From DAOUMU01 sp034409055 (GTDB lineage Bacteria; Chloroflexota; Anaerolineae; 4572-78; J111): a DNA stretch of 57,880 nt. Where the stretch lies: positions 1 to 57,880 of the forward strand of contig DAOUMU010000102.1 in the NCBI GenBank assembly GCA_034409055.1, read 5' to 3'. The notes beneath the pieces were generated by a model. That model was not told the DNA's origin and did no database searches. It saw only the letters and a program-made list of their open reading frames with translations. Both the position numbers and the translations under genes were made by a program. The stretch's first letter is position 1. Each line of letters opens with the position of its first letter. Below are positions 16,565 through 25,048 of the stretch, in pieces.

Positions 16565-16606
16565 GCCCCCTGCGCATTGAATCTGCCAAAGGGGGCTTTA
16601 TTTTTT
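16565..16606 (+). terminator. Terminator-like hairpin in the glycosyltransferase leader
   Basis: GCCCCCT (16565-16571) pairs with AGGGGGC (16590-16596), followed by TTTATTTTTT. It lies between the plus-strand promoter and the gene at 16628, so it could act as an attenuator. The loop of about 18 bases is long for a terminator. Confidence 0.6.
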
Positions 16607-16627
16607 CTCACAAGAAGGGATATTAAT

Positions 16628-17740
16628 ATGTGGATCGGAATTGACGCCCGCTTGGTGTTTTACAATCGGGCGGGAATTGGTCAATATATTTTGCGGTTGA
16701 TTGAAGCCCTGGCCAGCCTCAGACCCAACGGGGATAAATTTTTCTTGCTGCAGAGCCGAAAAGATAAATCTACCATCATCAACAGTAATGGCTTTATCCG
16801 AAAATCGTTATGGACCCCCAGCCACAACCGCTTTGAGCAACCGGCCTTGCGCTTTGAGATTTCGCGCTTGAAACTGGATTTACTCCACAGCCCTGATTTT
16901 ATTCCGCCCCTTAAGCGTAATTGCAAGTCAGTCATTACTATTCACGATCTGGCTTTTTTGTTATATCCCCATTTTCTGACCAAAGAGAGTGCCCGCTACT
17001 ACGGTCAAATTGACCAGGCCTGGCGCAAAACCGATCACATTATTGCCGTTTCTGAGGCCACCAAACAAGATAGCATCAAGCTGCTGGGAGTACCAGAAGA
17101 AAAGATTACCGTTATTCACGAAGCGGCCAATCCTATTTATCGGCAAATTCCCAAAGAAGAAGCGCGACAACGAGTCAAAGAAAAATATAAACTTGATAAA
17201 GATTACATCTTATTTGTTAGCACCATTGAGCCCCGTAAGAATTTACCGGGCCTGTTACAAGCCTATCGTAAGTTGCGCGACGATTATAAACGGGATGAGA
17301 TTTTGGCTTTGGCCGGCTCAAAGGGCTGGCTGTGGGAAGAAGTTTATGAAACCGTAGACAGATTGGACCTGGAAAAGCACGTCGTTTTTTTGGGACGCGT
17401 ACCTTCGGGGGATTTACTGTACCTGTATAATGCCGCTCGTCTTTTAGTCCATCCCTCATTTTACGAAGGATTTGGCCTGCCTCCCCTGGAGGCCATGACC
17501 TGCGGCACACCGGTCATCGTTTCCAACACCGCCGCCCTGCCAGAGGTAGTGGGTGACGCGGCCATGATGATTGATCCTCACGATATTGATGGTTTAACGG
17601 TGGCGATGTGGCGCGTTCTGACCGAAGAAAAACTGCGGCAAGATTTAATATGCAAGGGCCTCAAACGGGCCGTCAAATTTTCTTGGCAGGAAGCAGCTAA
17701 ACAGACGTTAGAACTCTATCATAAGGTGGGCGGCCAATAA
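16628..17740 (+). CDS. GT4-family glycosyltransferase 1
   Basis: A 370-residue GT-B fold glycosyltransferase, probably transferring a sugar from a nucleotide-sugar donor during polysaccharide assembly. The N-terminal acceptor domain begins MWIGIDARLVFYNRAGIGQY with the glycine loop. SHNRFEQPALRFEIS and a conserved HDLAFL follow. The C-terminal donor domain has FVSTIEPRKNLPGLL and the EX7E-type HPSFYEGFGLPPLEAMTCGTP. The ATG at 16628 follows AAGGGA; an earlier in-frame start at 16577 lies in the leader hairpin. No signal peptide is seen. It is 23 bp from a second glycosyltransferase. Confidence 0.92.
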   Translation: MWIGIDARLVFYNRAGIGQYILRLIEALASLRPNGDKFFLLQSRKDKSTIINSNGFIRKSLWTPSHNRFEQPALRFEISRLKLDLLHSPDFIPPLKRNCKSVITIHDLAFLLYPHFLTKESARYYGQIDQAWRKTDHIIAVSEATKQDSIKLLGVPEEKITVIHEAANPIYRQIPKEEARQRVKEKYKLDKDYILFVSTIEPRKNLPGLLQAYRKLRDDYKRDEILALAGSKGWLWEEVYETVDRLDLEKHVVFLGRVPSGDLLYLYNAARLLVHPSFYEGFGLPPLEAMTCGTPVIVSNTAALPEVVGDAAMMIDPHDIDGLTVAMWRVLTEEKLRQDLICKGLKRAVKFSWQEAAKQTLELYHKVGGQ

Positions 17741-17763
17741 CCAATCAACGCATCAGCATCAAA

Positions 17764-19026
17764 ATGCGCATTTTACTTTTAACTCCCCAACGTCCTTATC
17801 CCCCTCACCAGGGCACGACCCTTAGAAATTTCAACTTAGTCAAAGAATTAGCCAAGCGTCACCCGGTCTGTGTCCTGACTTTTTTAGAACCGGATCAAAA
17901 CCCGAATGATCCTGGCCCTTTACCCGACTTATGCCAATGGGTTGAGACCCTACCGGTCCCCCAACGTAGCCCTTCCCTGCGCCTGCGCCAACTGCTGTTC
18001 ACGCGCCGTCCTGATATGAGCTGGCGCCTCTGGTCACCTGGCTTAAACGAAAGATTGGCCAGGCGGTTGAGTAAACAGCCATTCGACGTGGTCGAGATTG
18101 AGGGCATCGAGATGGCTCCCTACCTGCCCACGCTTAAAACTGCTGTCCAGCAGTCCAGACCGTTGATTATTTACGATGCTCACAACGCCGAATGGATTTT
18201 ACAAAAGCGGGCCTTTGCCGCCGATATAAAAAGACCGGCCCGTTGGCCGGCTGCGGCCTACAGTTGGGTCCAGTGGCATCGTCTGCGCCGGTACGAGGCC
18301 AATTTGCTGAGTCAGGTTGATCATACCGTGGCCATGTCGGCTCCAGATAAAGTGGCCTTACGCGATGTAGCCCCGAACGCGCCCATTACAGTTATTCCCA
18401 ATGGAGTTGACCTGGCCGCCTATCGTCAATTTTTTGGCCGCCCTATCCATTATGATTTACTCTTTACCGGCAAAATGGATTTCCGGCCCAATATTGACGC
18501 AGTTCTTTGGTTTGGCCAGCAAGTGTTGCCGCTTATTCAAGCCCGTCGTCCGCAAACAACTTTCGCCATTGTGGGACAGCGTCCTCATCCCCGGCTGGAT
18601 GTTTTGCGAACCATGCCGGGGGTTACGATTACCGGCTATGTGGATGATGTGCGGCCTTATATTGCCGGGACCACCGTCTATGTGGCCCCGTTGCGAGTGG
18701 GAGGAGGGACGCGTTTGAAATTATTAGAGGCAATGGCCATGGGTAAAGCCATCGTCTCTACCACGGTTGGGGCAGAGGGTTTTCCGGTGCTCAGTGGGCA
18801 AGAGTTAATTTTGGCCGATGAGCCGGACTCATTTGCCCGAGAAGTGCTGAACTTGCTAGAAAACCCAACCCGACGGGCGAACTTAGGGGCAACCGGCCGG
18901 GCTTTTGCTCAAGCCAATTACGGCTGGGATACCCTGGTGCCCCAGCTTGAAAAGATTTATGAGACCGGTCTGAAGCAAAACAGCAGCCACCGGCCAACGG
19001 CTACGGACACGCTTGGGAACTCATAG
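17764..19026 (+). CDS. GT4-family glycosyltransferase 2
   Basis: A 420-residue glycosyltransferase of the group 1 type with a GT-B fold. The N-terminus is MRILLLTPQRPYPPHQGTTL. ITVIPNGVDLAAY marks the start of the donor domain. VAPLRVGGGTRLKLLEAMAMGKAIVST contains the conserved glutamate and the glycine-rich donor loop, as in the sugar transferase/PEP-CTERM-associated subgroup (STP1/STP2-like). It follows the first glycosyltransferase closely, so both probably work on the same cell-surface glycan. No Wzx/Wzy genes are in the window. A terminator follows at 19214. Confidence 0.92.
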   Translation: MRILLLTPQRPYPPHQGTTLRNFNLVKELAKRHPVCVLTFLEPDQNPNDPGPLPDLCQWVETLPVPQRSPSLRLRQLLFTRRPDMSWRLWSPGLNERLARRLSKQPFDVVEIEGIEMAPYLPTLKTAVQQSRPLIIYDAHNAEWILQKRAFAADIKRPARWPAAAYSWVQWHRLRRYEANLLSQVDHTVAMSAPDKVALRDVAPNAPITVIPNGVDLAAYRQFFGRPIHYDLLFTGKMDFRPNIDAVLWFGQQVLPLIQARRPQTTFAIVGQRPHPRLDVLRTMPGVTITGYVDDVRPYIAGTTVYVAPLRVGGGTRLKLLEAMAMGKAIVSTTVGAEGFPVLSGQELILADEPDSFAREVLNLLENPTRRANLGATGRAFAQANYGWDTLVPQLEKIYETGLKQNSSHRPTATDTLGNS

Positions 19027-19064
19027 AAACTCACTTCCAGATAGCCGACTTGGGGTAAAAAGCC

Positions 19065-19164
19065 AGACCTGACAGGTTTTAGCGAAAATTTACCAGATAA
19101 TACCAGTGCCCGGTACGGGTACAGGTAAGTTGTAGCAAATTAGATTACTAAACCTGTCAGGTCT
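19065..19164. repeat. 100-bp inverted-repeat element with AGACCTGACAGGTTT ends
   Basis: AGACCTGACAGGTTT (19065-19079) and AAACCTGTCAGGTCT (19150-19164) are perfect 15-bp inverted repeats. The loop carries a GTGCCC-type micro-repeat at 19101-19127 (TACCAGTGCCCGGTACGGGT and on). It is non-coding and probably a small non-autonomous mobile element. Confidence 0.75.
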
Positions 19165-19213
19165 TACCCCTCGAATCCACGTAGAGCCAAAACCTGAATA
19201 GTTAAGAGTTTCT

Positions 19214-19241
19214 AAGAGAGCGCTGTTTACGCTCTCTTTTG
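19214..19241 (+). terminator. Intrinsic terminator after the glycosyltransferases
   Basis: AAGAGAGCG and CGCTCTCTT form a nine-bp stem with a seven-base loop, followed by TTGCTT. The remaining gap to secA (19242-19428) has an extended -10 candidate (TGGTACAAT near 19263), a CGATTTACGA repeat pair, and a variant 15-bp micro-insertion at 19327-19341. Confidence 0.65.
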
Positions 19242-19428
19242 CTTGGGAAGTACCGCTTATTGTGGTACAATGTTTAAGGTAGTTTGTTGTACCTTGTTTT
19301 TTTAGAGACCAATTTGCGATTTACGACACTGGCCCTGTGGGTTTTGGATTTACGATTAGCTCTGGCAGTGATTTCAATCGTAAATCGGCAATCTGAAATC
19401 GTAAATCGGTTAGGAGTCTAAATAGATT

Positions 19429-22400
19429 ATGTTTAAAAACGTCTTTAAAGCCGTTTTTGGAGACCCACATCAGAAAGAAATCAAGAAACTTACGCCCCTG
19501 GTTGAAGAAGTGGAGGCGCTTGGCTCTGAAATGAGAGCTAAAAGCGACGAAGAAATCCGGCAAATGATGGCCAAATTCCGCCAGGAACTGGCTGAAGCAA
19601 CCGCCGAACAGCGTACCGAGGTAGAAGATTTACGGCAGCAAGTGACCGAAAAAACCGGTCAAGAACGTCAGCGGTTGCAGATTCAACTGGAACAGGCTGA
19701 AAAACAGTTACTCAAATTAGAAGATGAGCTCTTACAAGAGATCCAGGCCCCGGTTTTTGCGGCGGTACGTGAAGCCAGCCGGCGCACGATTGGCCTGATT
19801 CACTACGATGTCCAGGTTGTCGGCGGGGCCGTCTTGCACCAGGGTGTCGTGGTCGAAATGCGAACCGGCGAAGGGAAAACGTTGGTAGCCACGATGCCTG
19901 TTGCCCTCAATGCCCTGGTGGGACGTGGCGCGCACCTCGTCACGGTCAATGATTACCTGGCCAAGCGTGACTGCCAGTGGATGGGCCCCATCTATCATTT
20001 TTTGGGCCTGAGCGTGGCTGTTATTCAAAATGCTGGCGGTGGCGGGGTTGACAAGGCTTCGTTCCAATATGACCCGGACTATCACAGCGAAGACGACCGC
20101 TACGAACACCTGCGGCCCATCACCCGCCGGGAAGCTTATGCCTGCGATATCACTTACGGCACCAACAACGAATTCGGCTTTGACTACTTGCGCGATAATA
20201 TGGTGCCTGATTTGAGCCGGACGACCCAACGGGAATTACACTACGCCATCGTTGACGAGGTGGATAATATTCTCATCGACGAGGCCCGTACCCCGCTGAT
20301 TATCTCCGGACAAGCCGAAGAAAGCAGTGAACTTTACCAGAAATTTGCCCAACTGGTACGGCCACTTAGAAGAAGCAGCGACGAGAGTGTTGAGGCAGAA
20401 GATCAAGAGCCGGACGGCGATTACGTGGTTGATGAAAAATCGCGCGTCGTTTACCTGACGGAGCGGGGTATCGAAAAGATTGAAAGAGTCCTGGGTGTGG
20501 AAAATCTGTACGAGGGCGAAAGTGCCGCCATGACTCCTTACCTGGATAACGCCCTCCGGGCTCAGGTCCTCTTTAAGCGTGACGTGGATTACGTGGTGCA
20601 AAATGGTGAAGTGATCATTGTCGATGAGTTTACCGGGCGCTTAATGCACGGACGGCGTTACAGTGAAGGGTTGCACCAGGCTATTGAGGCCAAAGAGGGC
20701 GTCAGTGTGCGCCACGAGAGTTTTACCTGGGCCACCATTACCTTCCAAAATTTTTTCCGTATGTACAACAAATTGGCCGGCATGACCGGTACCGCCGAGA
20801 CTGAAGCGGAAGAATTTGGTGATATTTATGATTTGGAAGTGACAATACTGCCTACAAATGTGGAATATCGGGCTCTACAAGGAGACTTAATAAAGGAAAA
20901 TCAGAAAGAAGATGGGGTTGAGATAACTACCTACCGCAACCCGGATAATAACGAGTTTTACTACAAACGTATTGACTTTCCCGACGTTGTTTACAGAAAC
21001 CCCCAGGCTAAATTCAAGGCCATTGTCGAGGAAATTAAAGCGCGACAGCAAATGGGGCAACCGATCCTGGTGGGCACGATTGCGATTGAAACCTCGGAGT
21101 ATCTCTCCGATCTGTTGCAAAGACAGGGTGTCAAACACGAGGTCCTGAACGCTAAACAGCACGAGCGTGAGGCCACCATCATTACTCAGGCCGGACGGCC
21201 CGGTACGGTGACCATTGCCACCAACATGGCCGGGCGCGGGGTTGACATTTTACTGGGAGGCAACCCGGGAGGCCTGGCTCGCGAAGAGTTGCGTAAAAAG
21301 GGGTATGACCTGACTGAAGTTGAGCCCGCCTTGTGGGAAGAAACCCTGCAGAAGTGGCAAGAGATCGTAGCTAAAGACAAACAAAAAGTGTTGGATCTGG
21401 GCGGGCTGCACGTGGTTGGCACAGAGCGCCACGAGGCTCGTCGTATTGATAACCAGCTTCGGGGTCGAGCCGGTCGGCAGGGTGACCCCGGCTCCAGCCA
21501 CTTTTTCGTTTCCTTGCAGGATGATCTGATGCGCCGCTTTGGCGGGCAGAATGTGGCTAATTTAATGGAGCGCTTTGGGGTAGAGGATGACATCCCGATT
21601 GAAGCGGGCATCGTTAGCAAATCCATTGAAAACGCTCAAACCAAAGTTGAGGGGCACAACTTTGATATTCGTAAACACTTACTAAAATATGATGACGTCA
21701 TCAACCAGCAGCGCGAAGTTACTTATGCCGAGCGACGACGCATTTTAACCACTCCCAGTCTTAAAGAGACTATTCAAAAAATAATCAGGGAGCATTTAAC
21801 TGGCCTGGTGCAAAACTTTACCGTCGGCGAAGACCCGGAGGAGTGGGACCTGAATGCTCTACAAAGCGCGGTGCGCACCATTATGCCCCTGCCGGCTACA
21901 ATCACTTCAAATACCTGGGCCAATCTTGCCCCGGAAGAGATTGAAACGCAGATTCTGGATACAGCCGAGAAAAATTACAAAGAGATGGAAGAGGTGCTCG
22001 GTTCAGAGCAGTTGCGACAAGCCGAGAAGCAGTTAATGCTGCAAGTATTGGATACGTTGTGGGTGCGCCATTTAACAGCCCTTGATGCGTTGCGACAGGG
22101 TATTGGTCTGCGGGCTTATGGCCAACAAGACCCCCTGGTTGCTTTTCAAAAGGATGCCTTTGCAATGTATGGGCAGCTTCGGGCGGCTATTCAGGAAGAG
22201 GTCGTACGCAGGATTTATCATCCCACCATTATCAAAGAAGCTCCCCGGCCTCGTAATGTTCAGGCGGTGCATCCCAGCGCTGCGGCTGCCAGCCGGATGC
22301 AAGCGGAAACTCCCGGGGCTACCCAACAAGCACCAGAACCGGTACGGGTGAAAAAGATGCCGGGCCGTAACGATCCGTGCTGGTGTGGCAGTGGTAAAAA

Positions 22401-22548
22401 ATATAAACACTGTCATATGAGATCGGATTTGGCTGGTGGCAACGGTAAAAGTGCTGAGAAAGGGCCGGCCGGCGAGGGTCAGGAGAAGGCCGGTCGGGCT
22501 GGCAGCAAAAGAAAGAAACGGGGGAAAGTTAGAGCGCGCAAGCGATAA
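19429..22548 (+). CDS. secA: Preprotein translocase ATPase SecA
   Basis: SecA drives export of unfolded proteins through SecYEG. This 1039-residue form is longer than the usual 800-950 because residues about 40-105 are a glutamine/glutamate-rich coiled-coil insertion. Walker A is EMRTGEGKTLVATMP (about 143-157), the DEAD-type box is IVDEVDNILIDEARTPLI, and the second ATPase half has TNMAGRGVDILLGGN and NQLRGRAGRQGDPGSS. The C-terminus ends in GRNDPCWCGSGKKYKHCH, the SEC-C zinc site, followed by a basic tail. It is probably monocistronic. Confidence 0.98.
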   Translation: MFKNVFKAVFGDPHQKEIKKLTPLVEEVEALGSEMRAKSDEEIRQMMAKFRQELAEATAEQRTEVEDLRQQVTEKTGQERQRLQIQLEQAEKQLLKLEDELLQEIQAPVFAAVREASRRTIGLIHYDVQVVGGAVLHQGVVVEMRTGEGKTLVATMPVALNALVGRGAHLVTVNDYLAKRDCQWMGPIYHFLGLSVAVIQNAGGGGVDKASFQYDPDYHSEDDRYEHLRPITRREAYACDITYGTNNEFGFDYLRDNMVPDLSRTTQRELHYAIVDEVDNILIDEARTPLIISGQAEESSELYQKFAQLVRPLRRSSDESVEAEDQEPDGDYVVDEKSRVVYLTERGIEKIERVLGVENLYEGESAAMTPYLDNALRAQVLFKRDVDYVVQNGEVIIVDEFTGRLMHGRRYSEGLHQAIEAKEGVSVRHESFTWATITFQNFFRMYNKLAGMTGTAETEAEEFGDIYDLEVTILPTNVEYRALQGDLIKENQKEDGVEITTYRNPDNNEFYYKRIDFPDVVYRNPQAKFKAIVEEIKARQQMGQPILVGTIAIETSEYLSDLLQRQGVKHEVLNAKQHEREATIITQAGRPGTVTIATNMAGRGVDILLGGNPGGLAREELRKKGYDLTEVEPALWEETLQKWQEIVAKDKQKVLDLGGLHVVGTERHEARRIDNQLRGRAGRQGDPGSSHFFVSLQDDLMRRFGGQNVANLMERFGVEDDIPIEAGIVSKSIENAQTKVEGHNFDIRKHLLKYDDVINQQREVTYAERRRILTTPSLKETIQKIIREHLTGLVQNFTVGEDPEEWDLNALQSAVRTIMPLPATITSNTWANLAPEEIETQILDTAEKNYKEMEEVLGSEQLRQAEKQLMLQVLDTLWVRHLTALDALRQGIGLRAYGQQDPLVAFQKDAFAMYGQLRAAIQEEVVRRIYHPTIIKEAPRPRNVQAVHPSAAAASRMQAETPGATQQAPEPVRVKKMPGRNDPCWCGSGKKYKHCHMRSDLAGGNGKSAEKGPAGEGQEKAGRAGSKRKKRGKVRARKR

Positions 22549-22683
22549 GTAAGCAAAGCTGATTCTTTAGTTATAAAATCCTGTTGCAATTTCTTAACGA
22601 AAATGATAAGATATGGTAACTGGGTCATTCTCGAAATTACTAAAATGCATGAATCTTCTGGTAAATTGAGGGAGGGCAAAACC

Positions 22684-23061
22684 TTGGCACCGAGCGGAGA
22701 TGATTTTACAGCTCGACTAATGGACGATATGGATCCTGCATTGCTAGATTTTGTCAAGACAAAGGTTAACTCCTTTATTAAGTGGGATCTGGTGAGGTTC
22801 TTTTATGAAAATCCCCACACAGCCGACACCGTGGAAAACATTGCCAAATATGCCGGTCGCAATGCAGAGGCTGTGAAACCGGAGTTAGAAGACCTGGTCG
22901 AAAGTGGCATCATGGAGAAGAGGATGCTAGATGAAATCCCCATCTACTCATTAGCCAATAATGAGGCAATGCGGAATTTAGTAGACAAATTCATACTAGC
23001 CTGTGAGGATAGACACTTTAGAGTAAAAGCTGTCTATCACATTATTCGAGGAATGCGTTAA
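22684..23061 (+). CDS. Small winged-helix protein preceding a KaiC-like ATPase
   Basis: The chosen TTG start at 22684 has GGGAGG eight bases upstream; ATG codons at 22603 and 22645 lack a ribosome site. The 125-residue product has a winged-helix core: a helix VNSFIKWDLVRFFYENP, then TADTVENIAKYAGRNAEAVKPELEDLVESGIMEKRML, which fits helix-turn-helix plus wing, then helices ending at IIRGMR. It could bind DNA or act as an adaptor for the ATPase that begins one base after its stop. Its exact family is unknown to me. Confidence 0.75.
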   Translation: MAPSGDDFTARLMDDMDPALLDFVKTKVNSFIKWDLVRFFYENPHTADTVENIAKYAGRNAEAVKPELEDLVESGIMEKRMLDEIPIYSLANNEAMRNLVDKFILACEDRHFRVKAVYHIIRGMR

Positions 23062-23062
23062 G

Positions 23063-23830
23063 ATGACAATGGATCGGGTCAAAACAGGCGTTAAGGGTTT
23101 AGATGAAATGCTAGGGGGTGGTTTTTTGAGAGAAACCGCCAACCTGGTAGAAGGTGCACCCGGTACTGGCAAAACAACGCTGGGTATGCAATTTATCTAC
23201 AATGGTATTGTGCAAGAAAACGAACCCGGTTTAATCATTACCTTTGAGGAGTTTCCGCAGCAATATTACTATGATGCGGCTGCCTTTGGCTGGGATTTTC
23301 GGGATCTAGAGAAAAAAGGTTTACTAAAAATTATTATGACCAGCCCAGAAGTAAGCCGGCTAGATATAGAGAGTGTCGGCGGCATGATTGAGAATTATGT
23401 CAATCAAATGGGTGCGCGGCGAATCGTCGTAGATAGTATGACCCATTTTGCTCGTCTCAGTCAAGACCCGGTTGAATTACGCAGTGTCGAATTCAATTTC
23501 ATCAACGCGCTTAAGCGCGAAGGACTGACCAGTATCCTCACTCGTGAAAGTCCTGTCCTCCTGGGAGAAGCTCCAGAAGATTCGAGTATCAGTTTTGTTG
23601 TTGATTCTTATATTATCTTGCGATACGTGGAAATAGAATCGGCCATTCGTAAAGCCCTGTTCGTTTTAAAGATGCGGGGCAGTGATCATGCCAAGGACAT
23701 TCGGCAATATGATATTACCAGCCACGGAATTGAGGTTCAATCCAAGTTTGAAGGCCGGGAAGGTATTCTGAGCGGGAGTCCGCGTCGTATGGCTGATTTC
23801 TTTGAAGAAGCTTTTATAAAGCAGCGTTAG
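23063..23830 (+). CDS. KaiC/RadA-like single-domain ATPase
   Basis: A 255-residue RecA-superfamily ATPase with one KaiC-type domain. It begins RVKTGVKGLDEMLGGGF, with Walker A EGAPGTGKTTLG (30-41), paired catalytic glutamates in ITFEEFP (Glu62, Glu63) and Walker B RRIVVDSM. The circadian KaiC protein has two such domains, so this is not a clock KaiC. Single-domain KaiC-like proteins in archaea and bacteria often act in signalling. It is tightly coupled to the winged-helix gene and followed by two small membrane proteins, which suggests a membrane-linked ATPase switch. Confidence 0.9.
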   Translation: MTMDRVKTGVKGLDEMLGGGFLRETANLVEGAPGTGKTTLGMQFIYNGIVQENEPGLIITFEEFPQQYYYDAAAFGWDFRDLEKKGLLKIIMTSPEVSRLDIESVGGMIENYVNQMGARRIVVDSMTHFARLSQDPVELRSVEFNFINALKREGLTSILTRESPVLLGEAPEDSSISFVVDSYIILRYVEIESAIRKALFVLKMRGSDHAKDIRQYDITSHGIEVQSKFEGREGILSGSPRRMADFFEEAFIKQR

Positions 23831-23885
23831 TGGGTCACTTTCGGGAAAACTGTTTACCTTTTTACTACCAGTACTAGAGAAACGT

Positions 23886-24179
23886 ATGAGCTTCGTCAAT
23901 AACATATTGACTTTTTATACGTGGGGGGGAGTTTGCATTCTTCTGTTCTTCTTGTTTTCCATTGCTCGATTTTATGAGCGAAAGTCAGGACGTCACTCTT
24001 TTTATTTATCTTTCTTTGTGCCAATTGTTTTGTTCGCTCTGGCGGCTATTAGATACATGTTTCTAACGCCAGCCATTGTTGGTGATTTTTTGGGAGATAT
24101 GATGCGTTTTTTGGGGGGCGTCATATTAGGCGGATTTGGGCTTTTTCTACTCAAGTTAATGACAGGCGGTCGGTCTTGA
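23886..24179 (+). CDS. Small membrane protein, three predicted helices
   Basis: A 97-residue protein I do not recognise. It has hydrophobic segments at about 9-29 (FYTWGGVCILLFFLFSIARF), 38-58 and 70-91, with positively charged stretches YERKSGRH between the first two. It lies 55 bp after the KaiC-like gene and overlaps the next membrane protein by one base, so the two are probably made together. Function is unknown; a membrane anchor or sensor for the ATPase is inference. Confidence 0.7.
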   Translation: MSFVNNILTFYTWGGVCILLFFLFSIARFYERKSGRHSFYLSFFVPIVLFALAAIRYMFLTPAIVGDFLGDMMRFLGGVILGGFGLFLLKLMTGGRS

Positions 24180-24514
24180 TGGCGATGATGTCGTGGCTGG
24201 GCACATTAGGTACTCTGTCCCTGATCGTCCTTTTTTACATTTTGGCCAAACTCTCGGAAAGATTTGGGTCTGTTATCAAAATGCGACCCTTCTATCGTTA
24301 TTACTATGTGGCCCTTGTTTTCCTGGTCATTGGTTATATAACTCACCTGGTTGTGGCAAGGTCAATTTCAACGTCTGAGGATATTCCATCCTGGCTGCTT
24401 GCCCCTTGGTTTCTGTCACTGGCTCATCATCTTCCTCTAACCATAGGCGTAACCATTGGACTTTTTGTTACATGGCGTTATTGGAGTTGGCTGGTAACAG
24501 AAGACAACGGGTAG
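24179..24514 (+). CDS. Small membrane protein, three predicted helices
   Basis: A 111-residue protein starting at the ATG that overlaps the preceding stop (TGATG). Hydrophobic stretches lie at about 8-24 (GTLSLIVLFYILAKL), 40-62 (YYYVALVFLVIGYITHLVV) and 78-102. Basic residues KLSERFGSVIKMR lie after the first helix. Length and layout resemble its upstream neighbour, though the sequences are not clearly alike. It is the last gene of the winged-helix/KaiC-like operon. Confidence 0.65.
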   Translation: MAMMSWLGTLGTLSLIVLFYILAKLSERFGSVIKMRPFYRYYYVALVFLVIGYITHLVVARSISTSEDIPSWLLAPWFLSLAHHLPLTIGVTIGLFVTWRYWSWLVTEDNG

Positions 24515-24878
24515 GTGATTATGTCTTCCCCTGTCTGCCTTAGAGATAGTGTCCAAGCTTTTGTCCTTCAGGCTGATGACAATTTTTATTAAATGAGTAT
24601 TTCTATCGCCCTCATACGTCTTGCCGACCGAGGGGTGATGTTTACCCAAAAATCTTGGTTTAGAAGGCCCCCCTTCTCTCGGTCTCTTCAATCCTTCCTG
24701 CAAAGAAAAATTACACTTTACTTATCTTACTCTTTATAAACTTTATAAAGTACCCAACTTTAATCAACCCTTTAACATTGTTTAATTTTGCCCCACACGA
24801 TTTAGGCTTAACATCACCCAAATCGGTATAGTCATCGTTTGAGCCAGGGAAGTATCTTCTCAAAAAGTAGGGGGTTTT

Positions 24879-24904
24879 GTAGGACAAACTTAAGTTTGTC
24901 TTAC
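24879..24904. repeat. 26-bp near-perfect palindrome in the 24515-25048 gap
   Basis: GACAAACTTAAGTTTGTC (24883-24900) is a perfect 18-bp palindrome, extended by GTAG and TTAC with one mismatch. It may be an operator for the adenosine deaminase gene at 25049 or a dispersed repeat. Nothing else in the gap looks like a gene; AT-rich stretches near 24720-24760 could hold a promoter. Confidence 0.6.
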
Positions 24905-25048
24905 GTCACCCCGAATTATTGAGATGATACTCAGGGAATTATAAAATATAGGGCCAGTGGCCAACTTGCCAGCACGCAATTTAGCAAATTGCGCTATAAG
25001 TGGCCGAAACGATGGTCAGGGCCTCTAAATCCCACAGAGAAAGGCGTA

